Shown: piece after piece, positions 33,339 to 42,639 of the stretch
Layout: every line of letters starts with the position of its first letter
Numbering within the stretch: the first letter of the stretch is position 1
Source of the DNA: JBBATK01 sp044224515
GTDB lineage: Bacteria > Bacteroidota > Ignavibacteria > Kapaibacteriales > NICIL-2
Reading direction: 5' to 3'
Length of the DNA: 64,000 nucleotides
NCBI GenBank assembly: GCA_044224515.1
Contig: JBGAKH010000002.1
Coordinates: forward strand, 248,001-312,000
Notes under the pieces: model-generated
Databases searched by the model: none
What the model saw: only the letters and a program-made list of their open reading frames with translations
Told to the model about the DNA's origin: nothing
Made by a program: the position numbers and the translations under genes

Positions 33339-35864
33339 TTAGGGAACGATTAGACACTGCTCTACGTGTTGAGCGCCATTGGCAATGCGAGCGATGTACA
33401 CACCGGATGCCAAATGTCGGAGATCAAGACTTGTTCCGTTTCGACATTGCATTGGACTCATGATCTCATTTCCGATTAGACTATAGAGCTGCAGCTGCGC
33501 TGCATCCAACTCGTCAGCACTCAGCGCAATCTCAAACACGCCCGGAACAGAAGTACTTCGAATACGCTGTGGTGTTTGTTCCGCGTCTAGAGCAGCAACC
33601 TCTGTGTTATCGTCATGTCGCTCGTACAACGCAGCTACCTCCGCAGCACTGATACTACGGTTATAAATCCGTATGTCGTCGAGAGCTCCATAAAAATTCT
33701 CCTGTCCCCGACGTGATCCAATGTATAGGGTCGTTATAAATGGAATGAGTGTACCATTATGTTGCTCTGACTTGACGAGGGTGTTGTTAAGCCATGTCTT
33801 TGCTGTGTTTCCATCATAACTAAAGACAACATGAGACCACTTTTTGAGACTCAACGATCCGCTCCAAAACTGCCACAGTCCGGTATTGAGGTAATAAGAA
33901 CAACCGAGAACTCCCCAGTTATAGATCTCAAACACATTTGTGGCAGGAGCGTAGTTGGTTCCAACCATCGTACACTTTCCATTCAAGGAGTCGGCCTTAC
34001 ACCACAGTGAAACGGAGAGCTGTGAAGAGCTTAAGTCTGCCCACGGCACATACAGGTATCCCTTACCGTCAAACTGCACGGCTGAGTTGGGTCGGTTAAA
34101 GCGATCGGGGCCAAAGGCTACCTCTCCTTGAGCCAAACGAGCATCGTCGAATCCCCCGCAAACACTGTTGCGAAAATTCTGCGCGAATGAATACTGCGCA
34201 ACAAGTCCGTCTGTAGGTGCACTGCGTGAAATGTGAAAGGGGAGTATGGTATGATCTTCAATAGTACTGTCTACAACGGAGCGTATTCTGATCATTGCCG
34301 CATTTGTGCAACTATCCGGAGGAGTCCACATATATTCACCTGTTTGCACTGATACATCACGCGCAACCGTCGTCCACGTGACTCCGGCATCGTTTGAATA
34401 CTCAATATCAATGAAATTTACCTGCTGAGACATCCAGCGTATTGTCAACGGTTCATGGGCAGCGTATAGTTGACTCCCTTGTGGCGAACTCAGTGACAGA
34501 TGTGGAATCTCACTTTGCTTAATACACGGATTGGAAACAAGCGCAGCTCGCATGCGAGCGATCACGGGATCAAGGAAGCGCAATCGCATCTGATATCCTC
34601 GTCCGGCCGCACTATTGGGTCCGCCACAGTAGCTCATTATTGAACCCGGGTTTGGACGTGGCTTAAGACTCGTATCTAGACATGAAGCGGAGGCAGCTTC
34701 TACAACGCAGGTGTCGAGTGGTGCACCGTAGGCACAAGAATGAGTATGGTAGGCCCCAAAGTTGTGTCCCAACTCATGCGCCATGATATAGCTATCATAC
34801 GTAAAAGTGTAGGTGGGTAGAGTATGCTGAACCTGAAGGCTTGCACTCGAACGCGCGTTCTCGTCACCACACAGATCATTCAATATGCCGTAGCCACCTC
34901 CACCGTAAGACACGCTTGTGATCACCTGATAGGTGTTGCGAGGAACATCTTTGTGTTCGGTGTCCCAATAGGGCTTCACTCGGTCGAAGAGTACAAAAGG
35001 ATCGCCGTTACAGTTATAGGGGTCCGCCGGGCTATCCGTCCAACACTTCAACCAGCGTAGGTGTAAACGCGTTCCTATTTCGCGTTCGTAAATCTCGTTG
35101 ACCATTGCCAATACGGCAACAATGTAGTTCTGAGCCTTCTCCAAACTACCTCCGGCTGCTTGGAAAAACCTGGTGTCGGTCTCCAGCGCAAGGTCAACTA
35201 CATAAAGCTCGGTGTCGGATACCGGAGATGTGTGTCGCGATGCCCCGGATGCTCCCTGCGTCATCGAGCCGGATTTTTTAGTACTGAGTTCACTAAAGAG
35301 TTCTTTGGCGTCGTCAAACAAGCACTGCGAGCGCAAAGCGGGTGGTGCTTGCATCGATGCATTGGCAACAAGACAAAGCTGTGTTGGATTGTTAGGCTGC
35401 GAGCTAAGCAGATAGCTCTCTCCCTGTTCACGCTCGATACTGCACAGTATACCTATCTCGGTACTGAGGAGGACGATATGACTATGTGCCTCTCCGATTA
35501 TGAATCCTGTCCATAATCTCATCTGCGGAGCGCTGCACCGGGTTTCTCCATGTTTGCTTTGCGTTACAAACCAAGTGGCTTGGTCGAAGGGTAGTTCGCT
35601 ACGGTGTAGCATCACCTCAGCATCTTCGTACACTGCAACAGGAAAGTTGCTAAGCTGTTGATGCTGCGCCTTTAAACACACAGATAACTGCTTCCTGTCC
35701 AACTCCAATCGACGCATTGTTCCGGATAGCTCCCGGGCTAGGCCTGTTGTACGGAGAAAACGCGCAGCCGAGGTGGCTTCTTTGTTTTCAGAGCGATCCG
35801 AAGCTCTCATTGTCAGAGTACATGCAGTAAGAATAAGCGCTGCAAACAATGTAATGAACTTCAT
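33339..35864 (-). CDS. Secreted metalloprotease (reprolysin-like) with LamG-type domain and T9SS sorting domain
   Basis: 841 aa from the ATG of MKFITLFAALILTACTLTMRA. After a pro-region (about 25-210) comes an M12B-type zinc protease with HELGHNFGAYH (about residue 360) and the Met-turn SIMSYCGG. An Ig-like or Fn3-type linker follows (about 450-550), then a LamG/concanavalin-like domain (about 560-740; VQFDGKGYLYVPWADL, LYIGSRRGQENFYGALDDIRIYNRSIS). The C-terminal sorting domain is LQLYSLIGNEIMSPMQCR ... LASGVYIARI. Secreted through T9SS to degrade extracellular proteins or process surface proteins. Its stop codon directly abuts that of the convergent GNAT-like gene, leaving no room for a terminator. 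Confidence 0.9.
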   Translation of the reverse strand: MKFITLFAALILTACTLTMRASDRSENKEATSAARFLRTTGLARELSGTMRRLELDRKQLSVCLKAQHQQLSNFPVAVYEDAEVMLHRSELPFDQATWFVTQSKHGETRCSAPQMRLWTGFIIGEAHSHIVLLSTEIGILCSIEREQGESYLLSSQPNNPTQLCLVANASMQAPPALRSQCLFDDAKELFSELSTKKSGSMTQGASGASRHTSPVSDTELYVVDLALETDTRFFQAAGGSLEKAQNYIVAVLAMVNEIYEREIGTRLHLRWLKCWTDSPADPYNCNGDPFVLFDRVKPYWDTEHKDVPRNTYQVITSVSYGGGGYGILNDLCGDENARSSASLQVQHTLPTYTFTYDSYIMAHELGHNFGAYHTHSCAYGAPLDTCVVEAASASCLDTSLKPRPNPGSIMSYCGGPNSAAGRGYQMRLRFLDPVIARMRAALVSNPCIKQSEIPHLSLSSPQGSQLYAAHEPLTIRWMSQQVNFIDIEYSNDAGVTWTTVARDVSVQTGEYMWTPPDSCTNAAMIRIRSVVDSTIEDHTILPFHISRSAPTDGLVAQYSFAQNFRNSVCGGFDDARLAQGEVAFGPDRFNRPNSAVQFDGKGYLYVPWADLSSSQLSVSLWCKADSLNGKCTMVGTNYAPATNVFEIYNWGVLGCSYYLNTGLWQFWSGSLSLKKWSHVVFSYDGNTAKTWLNNTLVKSEQHNGTLIPFITTLYIGSRRGQENFYGALDDIRIYNRSISAAEVAALYERHDDNTEVAALDAEQTPQRIRSTSVPGVFEIALSADELDAAQLQLYSLIGNEIMSPMQCRNGTSLDLRHLASGVYIARIANGAQHVEQCLIVP

Positions 35865-36097
35865 GACGAGAATATAAGAAGTGAGAAACTCATTGACCGG
35901 CAAGAGATAGCTGTTTTTTTTTGGTACCACGGATGCACTACGACCTACGCTCGCAGTTCACAACCCTCGTTAACATCCACAGCATCGCGCCATCAATTAC
36001 TGTAGGCAATGCTCCGGCGCCTAATGAAATCGATGAACAAAGAGTTTGTACGAACGATTGGCTAAGCGCGAACCTTGAGAATGGGAATTAACCCATA

Positions 36098-36547
36098 CTA
36101 AACATTGAATTGTCGTAAGTGATGATCCAAATGTTTATACATCCCTATAGACCACTGTTCAGGAGTTAAAGAACCGAAAAAACTGTGTGGTTGCTTCGTG
36201 CAACCTATAGGACCGCGCTCCGCAAACTCACGTGTAAGGGCTTTGAGTCGTGTACGTTCTTTTTCGAGATCACGCTCATCACTTATGACAAAATTCGGAT
36301 CCGTGGGACCGTTCTTGTTAAATGGCTTTTCATTATAAAATTGAGATTTAAATAGTGGACCAAGAATTAAACCAATGAGCATTCGTTTGGGTTTTAATTT
36401 GTCGACAGCAACTTCAAGAGCCGCTGAGCAGTGAGCCAACATTTGGTCCGGATTCATTTTTCCCCACTGTCGTATCGAAGAGCCATTAATTGCATCGATT
36501 CGCTGCAATATTTCTTGAAGATCTGTCGGATTATAGAGGTTTTTCAT
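36098..36547 (-). CDS. DUF1569 / DinB-like protein
   Basis: 149 aa, a four-helix-bundle protein of the DUF1569 family in the DinB/YfiT superfamily. The likely metal-site histidines are in KMNPDQMLAHCSAALE and in YKHLDHHLRQF near the C-terminus. Substrate unknown; relatives are thiol or metal-dependent transferases. A short gene standing alone between two divergent or convergent secreted-protein genes. The start (MKNLYNPTDLQEILQR) is a natural family start. Confidence 0.85.
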   Translation of the reverse strand: MKNLYNPTDLQEILQRIDAINGSSIRQWGKMNPDQMLAHCSAALEVAVDKLKPKRMLIGLILGPLFKSQFYNEKPFNKNGPTDPNFVISDERDLEKERTRLKALTREFAERGPIGCTKQPHSFFGSLTPEQWSIGMYKHLDHHLRQFNV

Positions 36548-36800
36548 AGAGACCTACATTAAGAATTGAAAAGAGAAAGACTGTAGTCAAAATCAAATTA
36601 TGCATGGAACACGTATCCGAATAGTCTTGTTGAGACCTTTGTTTCTATCGCTTACTAATGAGAACATTGCATTTATCTCTCTGGATGCTAATTTAAAACG
36701 ACACGCGCAGACCCCGGGTACTCCACACAACTCTTCGAAGCTGCGTTCAAAGTCGGTCTTTGAAAGACATCCTGAAATCCATATAGAGAAAGATACAACG

Positions 36801-38870
36801 ATGACAGCAGTTTCTTATCGTTCGTCCAAGCTTTGTATAACTTTGCTCTTTCTTCTTCTGTCGACTTTCAGTCGTGCTCAGTATGTTCCACGCTGGGAGA
36901 CCATTGTAGAGCCAAGCAACATTCGACATCTAGGCGCCGATACCTATGAGGAACCTCGACGTATTGCCACACGGGATGCCGTAACGATATACTACTTAAA
37001 CAATGCTCTTGGTTATCAAACCGTGCAATCCACCACGAATGGCGGCAAGTCGTGGTCAACGACCGACTGTGTCAATGTGTGGAAGCAAAGCGGACGCAAG
37101 GGCAATCTTGTCATTCAGAATATGCAGGTCTCAGGGGAGTCGTGTGTCTTTCTTAGCGGACACGAGTCTGAATACATCACATCAACGAGCGGACAATCCG
37201 GAAACATGCGTCACGGGGCTATTCTCTACAGTATGGACAATGCCACGACCTGGAAGCACTGCGTCTTCGATAGCAATACAAGGGTCTCGAACCTTTGTAT
37301 GATCGATTCGTTGCGAGGTTTTGCATGTTTGACCATGACTGATTCACCGTTACTCGTCAACGGGTATCGAAGAAGTGCGCTGTTGTGTCGCACTTCAAAT
37401 GCATGGACTAGTTATACAACGATGGCCTTACCGGATTCTATTCTCTATGCTTCTGTTTTACGTGCTTTCTCCGATTCAGATCTCGTTTTGATAGGCTATG
37501 ATCTTGCCACCAAAGCAACCGTGTGTTGTCGTAGCGAAAATGGAGGCGCCGGCTGGCAGGTTTGGCCTTGCGAAGCAGCTCGTCCAAGTGTCGTGTCCAT
37601 GAATACCTTCTATGCACTTTCTAACGACTATCTAAGCAACTACAGCGCACCAACGTTTTGCACACTGAGAAAGAGCACCGACGGTGGTCGAAGCTTTTAT
37701 TCGATTAGTTCTCTCGAGCCGGATGATAACGGGCTTTTGTACCGTTGTACTTTTATTGATGAATCAAACGGAATACTCTCAGGCACCAACCAATCGTTAT
37801 ACAAAACCACCGACGGAGGATCTCATTGGACTCGAATGCAGACAGACCTACCCTACTGCTATGATGGCGCAATCAAAGATCTCATGTATCCTATGGTTGA
37901 TCGCGCTGTTGCTGTCTTCAATGAGAATGCACTGCTATGCTACAATTCAACTAGAACGTTGGAAAGTCCTACCTTCGTTTCTCCCGACTTGACTGACCGC
38001 CGATATCTGACTACCGATCCCATAAGCTTTTCGTGGACTTCAAACATTTCTGCCTTAAGCTATCAGTTACAGATTAGCGAGTATCAAATCCGTGACAACA
38101 ATGTGTGGGATCCAAAAGCCTTCGATTTTCCCACTCTAAGTTTGTTTACCAACGACACAGTTTTCATCTACCCTCCGTCCGACAACTACACCGGGATCTA
38201 CGCACGCGTGAGAAGCTTGAACGCTACCGATACCAGCGCTTGGCGCACGTACAATTGCATGCAAAGCTTGCGATGCTTAGTGGATTCCAACAAGACGATG
38301 CCACCTCGGATTTATAGTCCACGCCACGGTTCTATCGATGTTGCTCCAACGACGACTTTTCGGTGGGACGCCGTTCCGGGTGCAATTCGCTATGAGTTTC
38401 AATGCGCCACGACGGAGGCGAATCTGTCAAACGGAAACTTCGTGCTCCGCAATGATCAACTTCAACAAAACTCCATACAGGCAGTGTTGGCTGAGAATAC
38501 AGTCTATGTTTCGCGCGTACGGGCTTTTGTGGATTCCAATACTACAACGTGGTCCTCTTCCTTCAATCAGCACATCATCCGCACAACGCACCTTTCAACC
38601 GAGGTCCATTCTGATCCATTAAGCGACGACGCAGCATGGCAGATCCATCCCAATCCTGCTTATGAGAGGGCCTATCTTCGGTCTCGTTTGGAGGGAATGC
38701 TGAATACAGCACCGGAGTGGAGGATTATCAACTCCCTTGGACAGGTATTGACACCGTGGACGCGCGGTTCAGTGCTCGACCTCAGTTCAATACCTGTCGG
38801 TAGGTATATCGTGCAGTGTAGAGAGGATCAACGAATTACTGCTCTACCGCTTCTCGTAATTCATCCCTAA
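36801..38870 (+). CDS. Secreted BNR/Asp-box repeat protein with T9SS sorting domain
   Basis: 689 aa from the ATG of MTAVSYRSSKLC, which directly precedes the signal segment (CITLLFLLLSTFSRAQ); the frame is open to 36600 but that stretch has no export signal. Five Asp-box-type repeats are seen (TTNGGKSWSTTD, MDNATTWKHC, SENGGAGWQVWP, STDGGRSFYSIS, TTDGGSHWTRMQ), the hallmark of sialidase-like beta-propellers and photosystem-stability-factor relatives. Two Fn3-like segments follow (about 410-590), then a sorting domain (WQIHPNPAYERAYLRS ... IPVGRYIVQCREDQR). There is no conserved sialidase Arg triad that I can pick out, so a binding role is likelier than hydrolysis. Confidence 0.82.
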   Translation: MTAVSYRSSKLCITLLFLLLSTFSRAQYVPRWETIVEPSNIRHLGADTYEEPRRIATRDAVTIYYLNNALGYQTVQSTTNGGKSWSTTDCVNVWKQSGRKGNLVIQNMQVSGESCVFLSGHESEYITSTSGQSGNMRHGAILYSMDNATTWKHCVFDSNTRVSNLCMIDSLRGFACLTMTDSPLLVNGYRRSALLCRTSNAWTSYTTMALPDSILYASVLRAFSDSDLVLIGYDLATKATVCCRSENGGAGWQVWPCEAARPSVVSMNTFYALSNDYLSNYSAPTFCTLRKSTDGGRSFYSISSLEPDDNGLLYRCTFIDESNGILSGTNQSLYKTTDGGSHWTRMQTDLPYCYDGAIKDLMYPMVDRAVAVFNENALLCYNSTRTLESPTFVSPDLTDRRYLTTDPISFSWTSNISALSYQLQISEYQIRDNNVWDPKAFDFPTLSLFTNDTVFIYPPSDNYTGIYARVRSLNATDTSAWRTYNCMQSLRCLVDSNKTMPPRIYSPRHGSIDVAPTTTFRWDAVPGAIRYEFQCATTEANLSNGNFVLRNDQLQQNSIQAVLAENTVYVSRVRAFVDSNTTTWSSSFNQHIIRTTHLSTEVHSDPLSDDAAWQIHPNPAYERAYLRSRLEGMLNTAPEWRIINSLGQVLTPWTRGSVLDLSSIPVGRYIVQCREDQRITALPLLVIHP

Positions 38871-38880
38871 AGGCGGGCTT

Positions 38881-39087
38881 TTAAGCCTTGATGCCCTTTG
38901 TTTCGCGGGCATGTTTGATGAACTCTTCCATGAAGGTTAGAGAGTCCGGAAGATTCAAACTCATTTGAGCACCGCCTGAAATTTCAAGATCGATGTAGAT
39001 CTCGCGCTCGGCGTAATTGTACTCAAGATGAATATCGTGGATGTCTGAGAGGGGAATCGAGTGCTTCCCGAAGTGAAAGACAGTCAT
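38881..39087 (-). CDS. Small unknown protein
   Basis: 68 aa from the ATG of MTVFHFGKHSIPL; a further frame to 39114 exists. The sequence is acidic and beta-rich (IHDIHLEYNYAEREIYIDLEISGGAQMSL) with a C-terminal helix (TFMEEFIKHARETKGIKA). No known family. A -7 promoter box is placed 29 bases before the start. It is convergent with the BNR gene at a 10-base distance. Confidence 0.55.
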   Translation of the reverse strand: MTVFHFGKHSIPLSDIHDIHLEYNYAEREIYIDLEISGGAQMSLNLPDSLTFMEEFIKHARETKGIKA

Positions 39088-39115
39088 AAGGCATTGAGTT
39101 GTATAGTGATACAAG

Positions 39116-39123
39116 CAAAGCTA
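39116..39123 (-). promoter_or_regulatory. Candidate -7 element of the small unknown gene
   Basis: Read on the minus strand the site is TAGCTTTG, matching TAnnTTTG, 29 bases upstream of ATG 39087. No well-spaced TTG lies upstream. Confidence 0.4.
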
Positions 39124-39280
39124 GATATTAAAGACAAAGTACTCTTAAAATCATGGCAGCAATTTATCACAGGGAACAACGCAATGCAAACTATTCGTTT
39201 TGGAAGCACAAAATAATCTAAATGTCCGGGTTACTCGTAGCGAAATCGGAGCCCGACAGCATGGCGACAATGCGTCAAAC

Positions 39281-40465
39281 TCAGTACCCTTCTTCGTTTA
39301 AGAGTTTGTCGATCCACTGATGAAACTCACTTTCTTTCACCCCTGTTATTCGCTCCAAGGCACTGAAGTAATTCGCATCGCCCATCTGCCGAAGCCCGCA
39401 TCGCAACAGATCACGAACAGCACCAAAGCCCTTGCGGCGCTCTACTTCTCGCACAACATACGCGTTTATCATGTAATCCACCTGCAGTGGATAGCTACCC
39501 TTTGGCGCTATGTTGGTTCCTTTTACATACTCATCATGCCAGTTTATCTCAGGTCGTGACGAGCGCCAGGTACGAAAGCTGTTACGTATACTTTCCCAAC
39601 TGAGTCCCCAGCTACCGCCAAGCAGAAATGCGCAGCCTTCATCGACGGCTTTGTTGACGAGCTTCATGTTTTCGACTCGACGCAATCGGGCGTGCCAGAG
39701 ATCGTGAGGATCAATGGGAGCAAAAGCCGCTCCACCCGAAGAACTTAGCACATACTCATGTCCGGCATACACGCAATTACTTGTACCACGAAGGCGTCCA
39801 CTCAAGTCACTATTATACTCAATTCCGATGGCTGAAAGCACGTCGGAAAGCGTTTCAAAACAATAGAGATCTGTCGGCAAGATGTCCGCTTGTAGAAGGC
39901 TATCGTAGATTCTAATATTGCGCGTGTAATTCAGTGCCGCTTCCTGCCGCAGTGGTTCCGAGGAGTGAAAACAGATGTGAGCACATTGGACGTGTGACCA
40001 CGCGGCGTTTTCGAACTTCGTGTCGGCCGAGAAGTATGTACTCTGTCCTGTCTTAACTCGAGCGCGCAGTCTGACCAATGCTCGCAGCACTGCTGTACTG
40101 TCATGCACTCCTATGTAGGCGATCTGCAACCTATATGACGAATCCGCCAGCTCGACCATCGATACAAGCTGAGCTTTGTAGAACTGTGGGTCCTTGAGTA
40201 CATTCGATGCACTGAGGTCCGATAACTCGTCAATCAACATCCGGTTCTGCCATACTGTTGTATCGTAGTTGTGAAGATGCTGTAGACCGCGTTGGCTCTC
40301 GTAAGTAAAGCGACTCAATGCTTCCACAAATTCCACGCGTTGCGAGGAATCCATGGGTATGCGTACGGAGGAAGCAACACGAATTGGTTCAAAGGCATAA
40401 GTCACTGTACCAATGCTTAGGATAAGTATGCACTGAACGAACAACGAGAGAACAGCTTTCTTCAT
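39281..40465 (-). CDS. Exported gluzincin-like protein with an altered active-site motif
   Basis: 394 aa with a signal peptide (MKKAVLSLFVQCILILSIGTVTYA). The C-terminal half resembles the peptidase MA/M1-like gluzincins: HDLWH (about residue 253) in the place of HExxH, then VDEGCAFLLGGSWG about 25 residues later (third-ligand region, DEG), and AYVVREVERRKGFGAVRDLLRCG as in cell-wall-associated relatives. Asp replaces the catalytic Glu, so activity may be altered or lost while the zinc ligands remain. The N-terminal part is a helical domain with several cysteines. Likely periplasmic. Confidence 0.65.
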   Translation of the reverse strand: MKKAVLSLFVQCILILSIGTVTYAFEPIRVASSVRIPMDSSQRVEFVEALSRFTYESQRGLQHLHNYDTTVWQNRMLIDELSDLSASNVLKDPQFYKAQLVSMVELADSSYRLQIAYIGVHDSTAVLRALVRLRARVKTGQSTYFSADTKFENAAWSHVQCAHICFHSSEPLRQEAALNYTRNIRIYDSLLQADILPTDLYCFETLSDVLSAIGIEYNSDLSGRLRGTSNCVYAGHEYVLSSSGGAAFAPIDPHDLWHARLRRVENMKLVNKAVDEGCAFLLGGSWGLSWESIRNSFRTWRSSRPEINWHDEYVKGTNIAPKGSYPLQVDYMINAYVVREVERRKGFGAVRDLLRCGLRQMGDANYFSALERITGVKESEFHQWIDKLLNEEGY

Positions 40466-40571
40466 GGGAGATCCTTGAGTTAGGCTACAATGAGCATGAT
40501 GTAAAACGAGACGACTTGTGAGGCTATGGAGAGTGCGCTAAGGATGCGACGAAACAAGGAGATGAATGATT

Positions 40572-40907
40572 CTAGAGATGAGGCTCAGAAGGTATGGCGT
40601 CCAGCGACTCATATATTGCCAAGCCACGTGACTCCATAATTGAGCGTTCACGGAGTGCGCCCGGACTTGGTCCCAAAAACAACATTGCTTCACAACACAG
40701 CAGTGTAGCCATCGAGATACGCATGATGTGCTCATAGCGTTCAGCATCCGAGCTTTGCTGTACCGCGGGAAGGGCTGCATTTACACCGACAATCGGTGTA
40801 TGACCTCGTCGTAGTAATTCGGCAGCGGCAATGTTGAGTCGCTCCAGATTAACGGTTTCCATCAGTGGGTCGCTTGAGCTGTACGGTCCTGCAACGGCAA
40901 TTACCAT
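40572..40907 (-). CDS. DUF4406-like nucleoside deoxyribosyltransferase-fold protein
   Basis: 111 aa from the ATG of MVIAVAGPYSS (an ATG at 40940 gives 122 aa). The N-terminal IAVAGPYSSSDPLMETVNLERLNIAAAELLRRGHTPIVG pattern is that of the DUF4406 / nucleoside 2-deoxyribosyltransferase-like superfamily, in which a conserved strand binds nucleotide-like ligands. The second half (MATLLCCEAMLFLGPSPGALRERSIMESRGLAIYESLD) agrees, with Ser/Gly-Arg-Glu near the active site. Substrate unknown; lone gene. Confidence 0.7.
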   Translation of the reverse strand: MVIAVAGPYSSSDPLMETVNLERLNIAAAELLRRGHTPIVGVNAALPAVQQSSDAERYEHIMRISMATLLCCEAMLFLGPSPGALRERSIMESRGLAIYESLDAIPSEPHL

Positions 40908-41301
40908 GCTGTCCCCTTTAATAAGTGTGTTGTTCGGCATCCATGCAGATTATCTCGAGACCCCGTTCTGCGCTGTTACTGCCTGAGTTGTCCGCTTATG
41001 ACAACTGCCTACCCGGACTTCGTTGACACCGGTATCGCTTCTACTCTGTTAAGACCGGTATTTAACACAACGTTGAATACTGATTCAATTTGCGACGCCC
41101 TCCACAAACACTGACGAAGTGCCGTGTAGCTAACAAGAAAAGAGTGACCAAAGAGCAGCCGAATAGTAACCAAAGAACAACAGTGTACTGTTATCTGAGC
41201 GGGTAGTTGTACTGGTTTTGAAAGGACTTTGTCCTATATTCTTTCCTGAGATGAACGCCAGGTCGTTCACGTCGAGATCCACTCACTATCAATTTTAGAT
41301 C
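40908..41301. other. Intergenic region with repeated and palindromic sites
   Basis: About 390 bases without a gene. Two direct repeats, AGTGACCAAAGA (41143-41154) and AGTAACCAAAGA (41165-41176), lie 22 bases apart (two helical turns). A palindrome, AACAGT-GT-ACTGTT (41179-41192), follows. They sit 110-160 bases before the TPR gene and look like a regulator platform; no standard promoter box is seen. Confidence 0.45.
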
Positions 41302-42345
41302 ATGCCCTCAAACTTAGAGATGATAGCCCGCGGCATAGACAATTGGGACAACCCCGCGGTATTGACCGAAGTAGCCTCGTTTTTCGACAACGGCTGTCGC
41401 TTGGATTGGTCGCGACGTTTTGCCGAACGAGCCGTTGAACTCGAGCCTCGTACTATTGAAGCCTATTTGACCTATGCGTTTGCGTCACTGCGAGACAACG
41501 CGATGCCCGCAGAGACAGGTCCTTATTTTCTAACAAAGGGCTACGAGTTGACCTCTTCCGTTGTTCTTCGCGCTTGGAGAGCAGCGGTCTCTGATGATGA
41601 AACCGAATTTGAAGCCGCTATTCAAGCAGCATCTGCCGATCCATCATTTGAAGCTCAAGCTGCTGTCGCAAATGCCTATTCGTGGAAGGGTAAGCTAAAT
41701 GAGGCCTATGCTATACTGCAGGATTTTCCTCAGAAGTATGAGCATGGTGATCAAGCAGAATGGGGTGCCTACTGTGGACTCTTGCTGTATCTGGCTTCAG
41801 CAGGGAAGGATATAGATACTGAGCAACTTGTCTTGCCGCACATCATTCGTATGATAGCCGCACGACCGGACGACATTAGCTATAGAGGACTCCTCATTCG
41901 CTTCCACGCCGGTCGAAAAGACTACAGTGCTGCTATCGAAGCTGCACGTGAGACACTTGCGCATTTTCCTGATGACGAATCAACCATGTACAGCCTGGCC
42001 GGCATGTATGATAAAAGTGGCGATATCGATAGGGCAATGCTCTGGTGTGCACGAGCAGTTGGCGCTAAGTATAGCTACATCACAGCTCGATGCAAACTAG
42101 CATCATACTACGAGCAACGTGGTCTGAACGCCGTGGCTGACGAGCTCATGCGTGAGATTCCTTTCGCGAATCCAGACTACCATTTTGGCACAATGCGCTT
42201 AGCCCTGTACATGCAGCGCACACAACGTCATGAAGAAGCACTCAAGTGGTTTAAAGAAGCAGAGCCGCATCTACGTCCCTGGGAGCGTCAAAGCCTTCAG
42301 CAAGACGAACACTTCAATGCACTCGTGTCGGCCGCTGCAGTCTAG
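41302..42345 (+). CDS. TPR-repeat protein
   Basis: 347 aa, helical throughout, with TPR-like motif pairs (for example SRRFAERAVELEPRTIEAYLTYAFASL, AAVANAYSWKGKLNEAYAILQDFPQKYE, STMYSLAGMYDKSGDIDRAMLWCARAVGAK, FGTMRLALYMQRTQRHEEALKWFKEAEPHLRP). No signal peptide. Such proteins scaffold protein-protein contacts; the partner is unknown. It stands alone with an elaborate upstream region. Confidence 0.85.
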   Translation: MPSNLEMIARGIDNWDNPAVLTEVASFFDNGCRLDWSRRFAERAVELEPRTIEAYLTYAFASLRDNAMPAETGPYFLTKGYELTSSVVLRAWRAAVSDDETEFEAAIQAASADPSFEAQAAVANAYSWKGKLNEAYAILQDFPQKYEHGDQAEWGAYCGLLLYLASAGKDIDTEQLVLPHIIRMIAARPDDISYRGLLIRFHAGRKDYSAAIEAARETLAHFPDDESTMYSLAGMYDKSGDIDRAMLWCARAVGAKYSYITARCKLASYYEQRGLNAVADELMREIPFANPDYHFGTMRLALYMQRTQRHEEALKWFKEAEPHLRPWERQSLQQDEHFNALVSAAAV

Positions 42346-42513
42346 ATTCTGCACCCTCAGTTTCTGCAATACTTGACTCGCAATGACGAACATAGTCGTG
42401 CTTCATAGTCTACGTGTTGTCATCCATGCTCCAAGTATTTGAGAACGCTACAGTCGCGTGAAGGTAGGAGCACGGTAGTGGCTAGTGAGTGTTGTCGGCT
42501 AGGTCACATAACT

Positions 42514-42538
42514 AAGGGGCTGCCGAAGGCAGCCCCTT
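42514..42538. terminator. Hairpin between the TPR gene and hpd
   Basis: AAGGGGCTGCC-GAA-GGCAGCCCCTT, a perfect 11-bp stem with a 3-base loop, sits between two convergent genes. It lacks a clean T-run on either side, so it acts as a weak bidirectional terminator or as an mRNA 3' stabiliser. Confidence 0.6.
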
Positions 42539-42639
42539 GATAAAAATGACTCTTGCTTATGGGTGCAGGGAACTTCACATTGCTTGGATAACTGCATCGC
42601 GGTAGTCCCCTTCCAAGGAGTGTTCTTGTCACTACCGAT

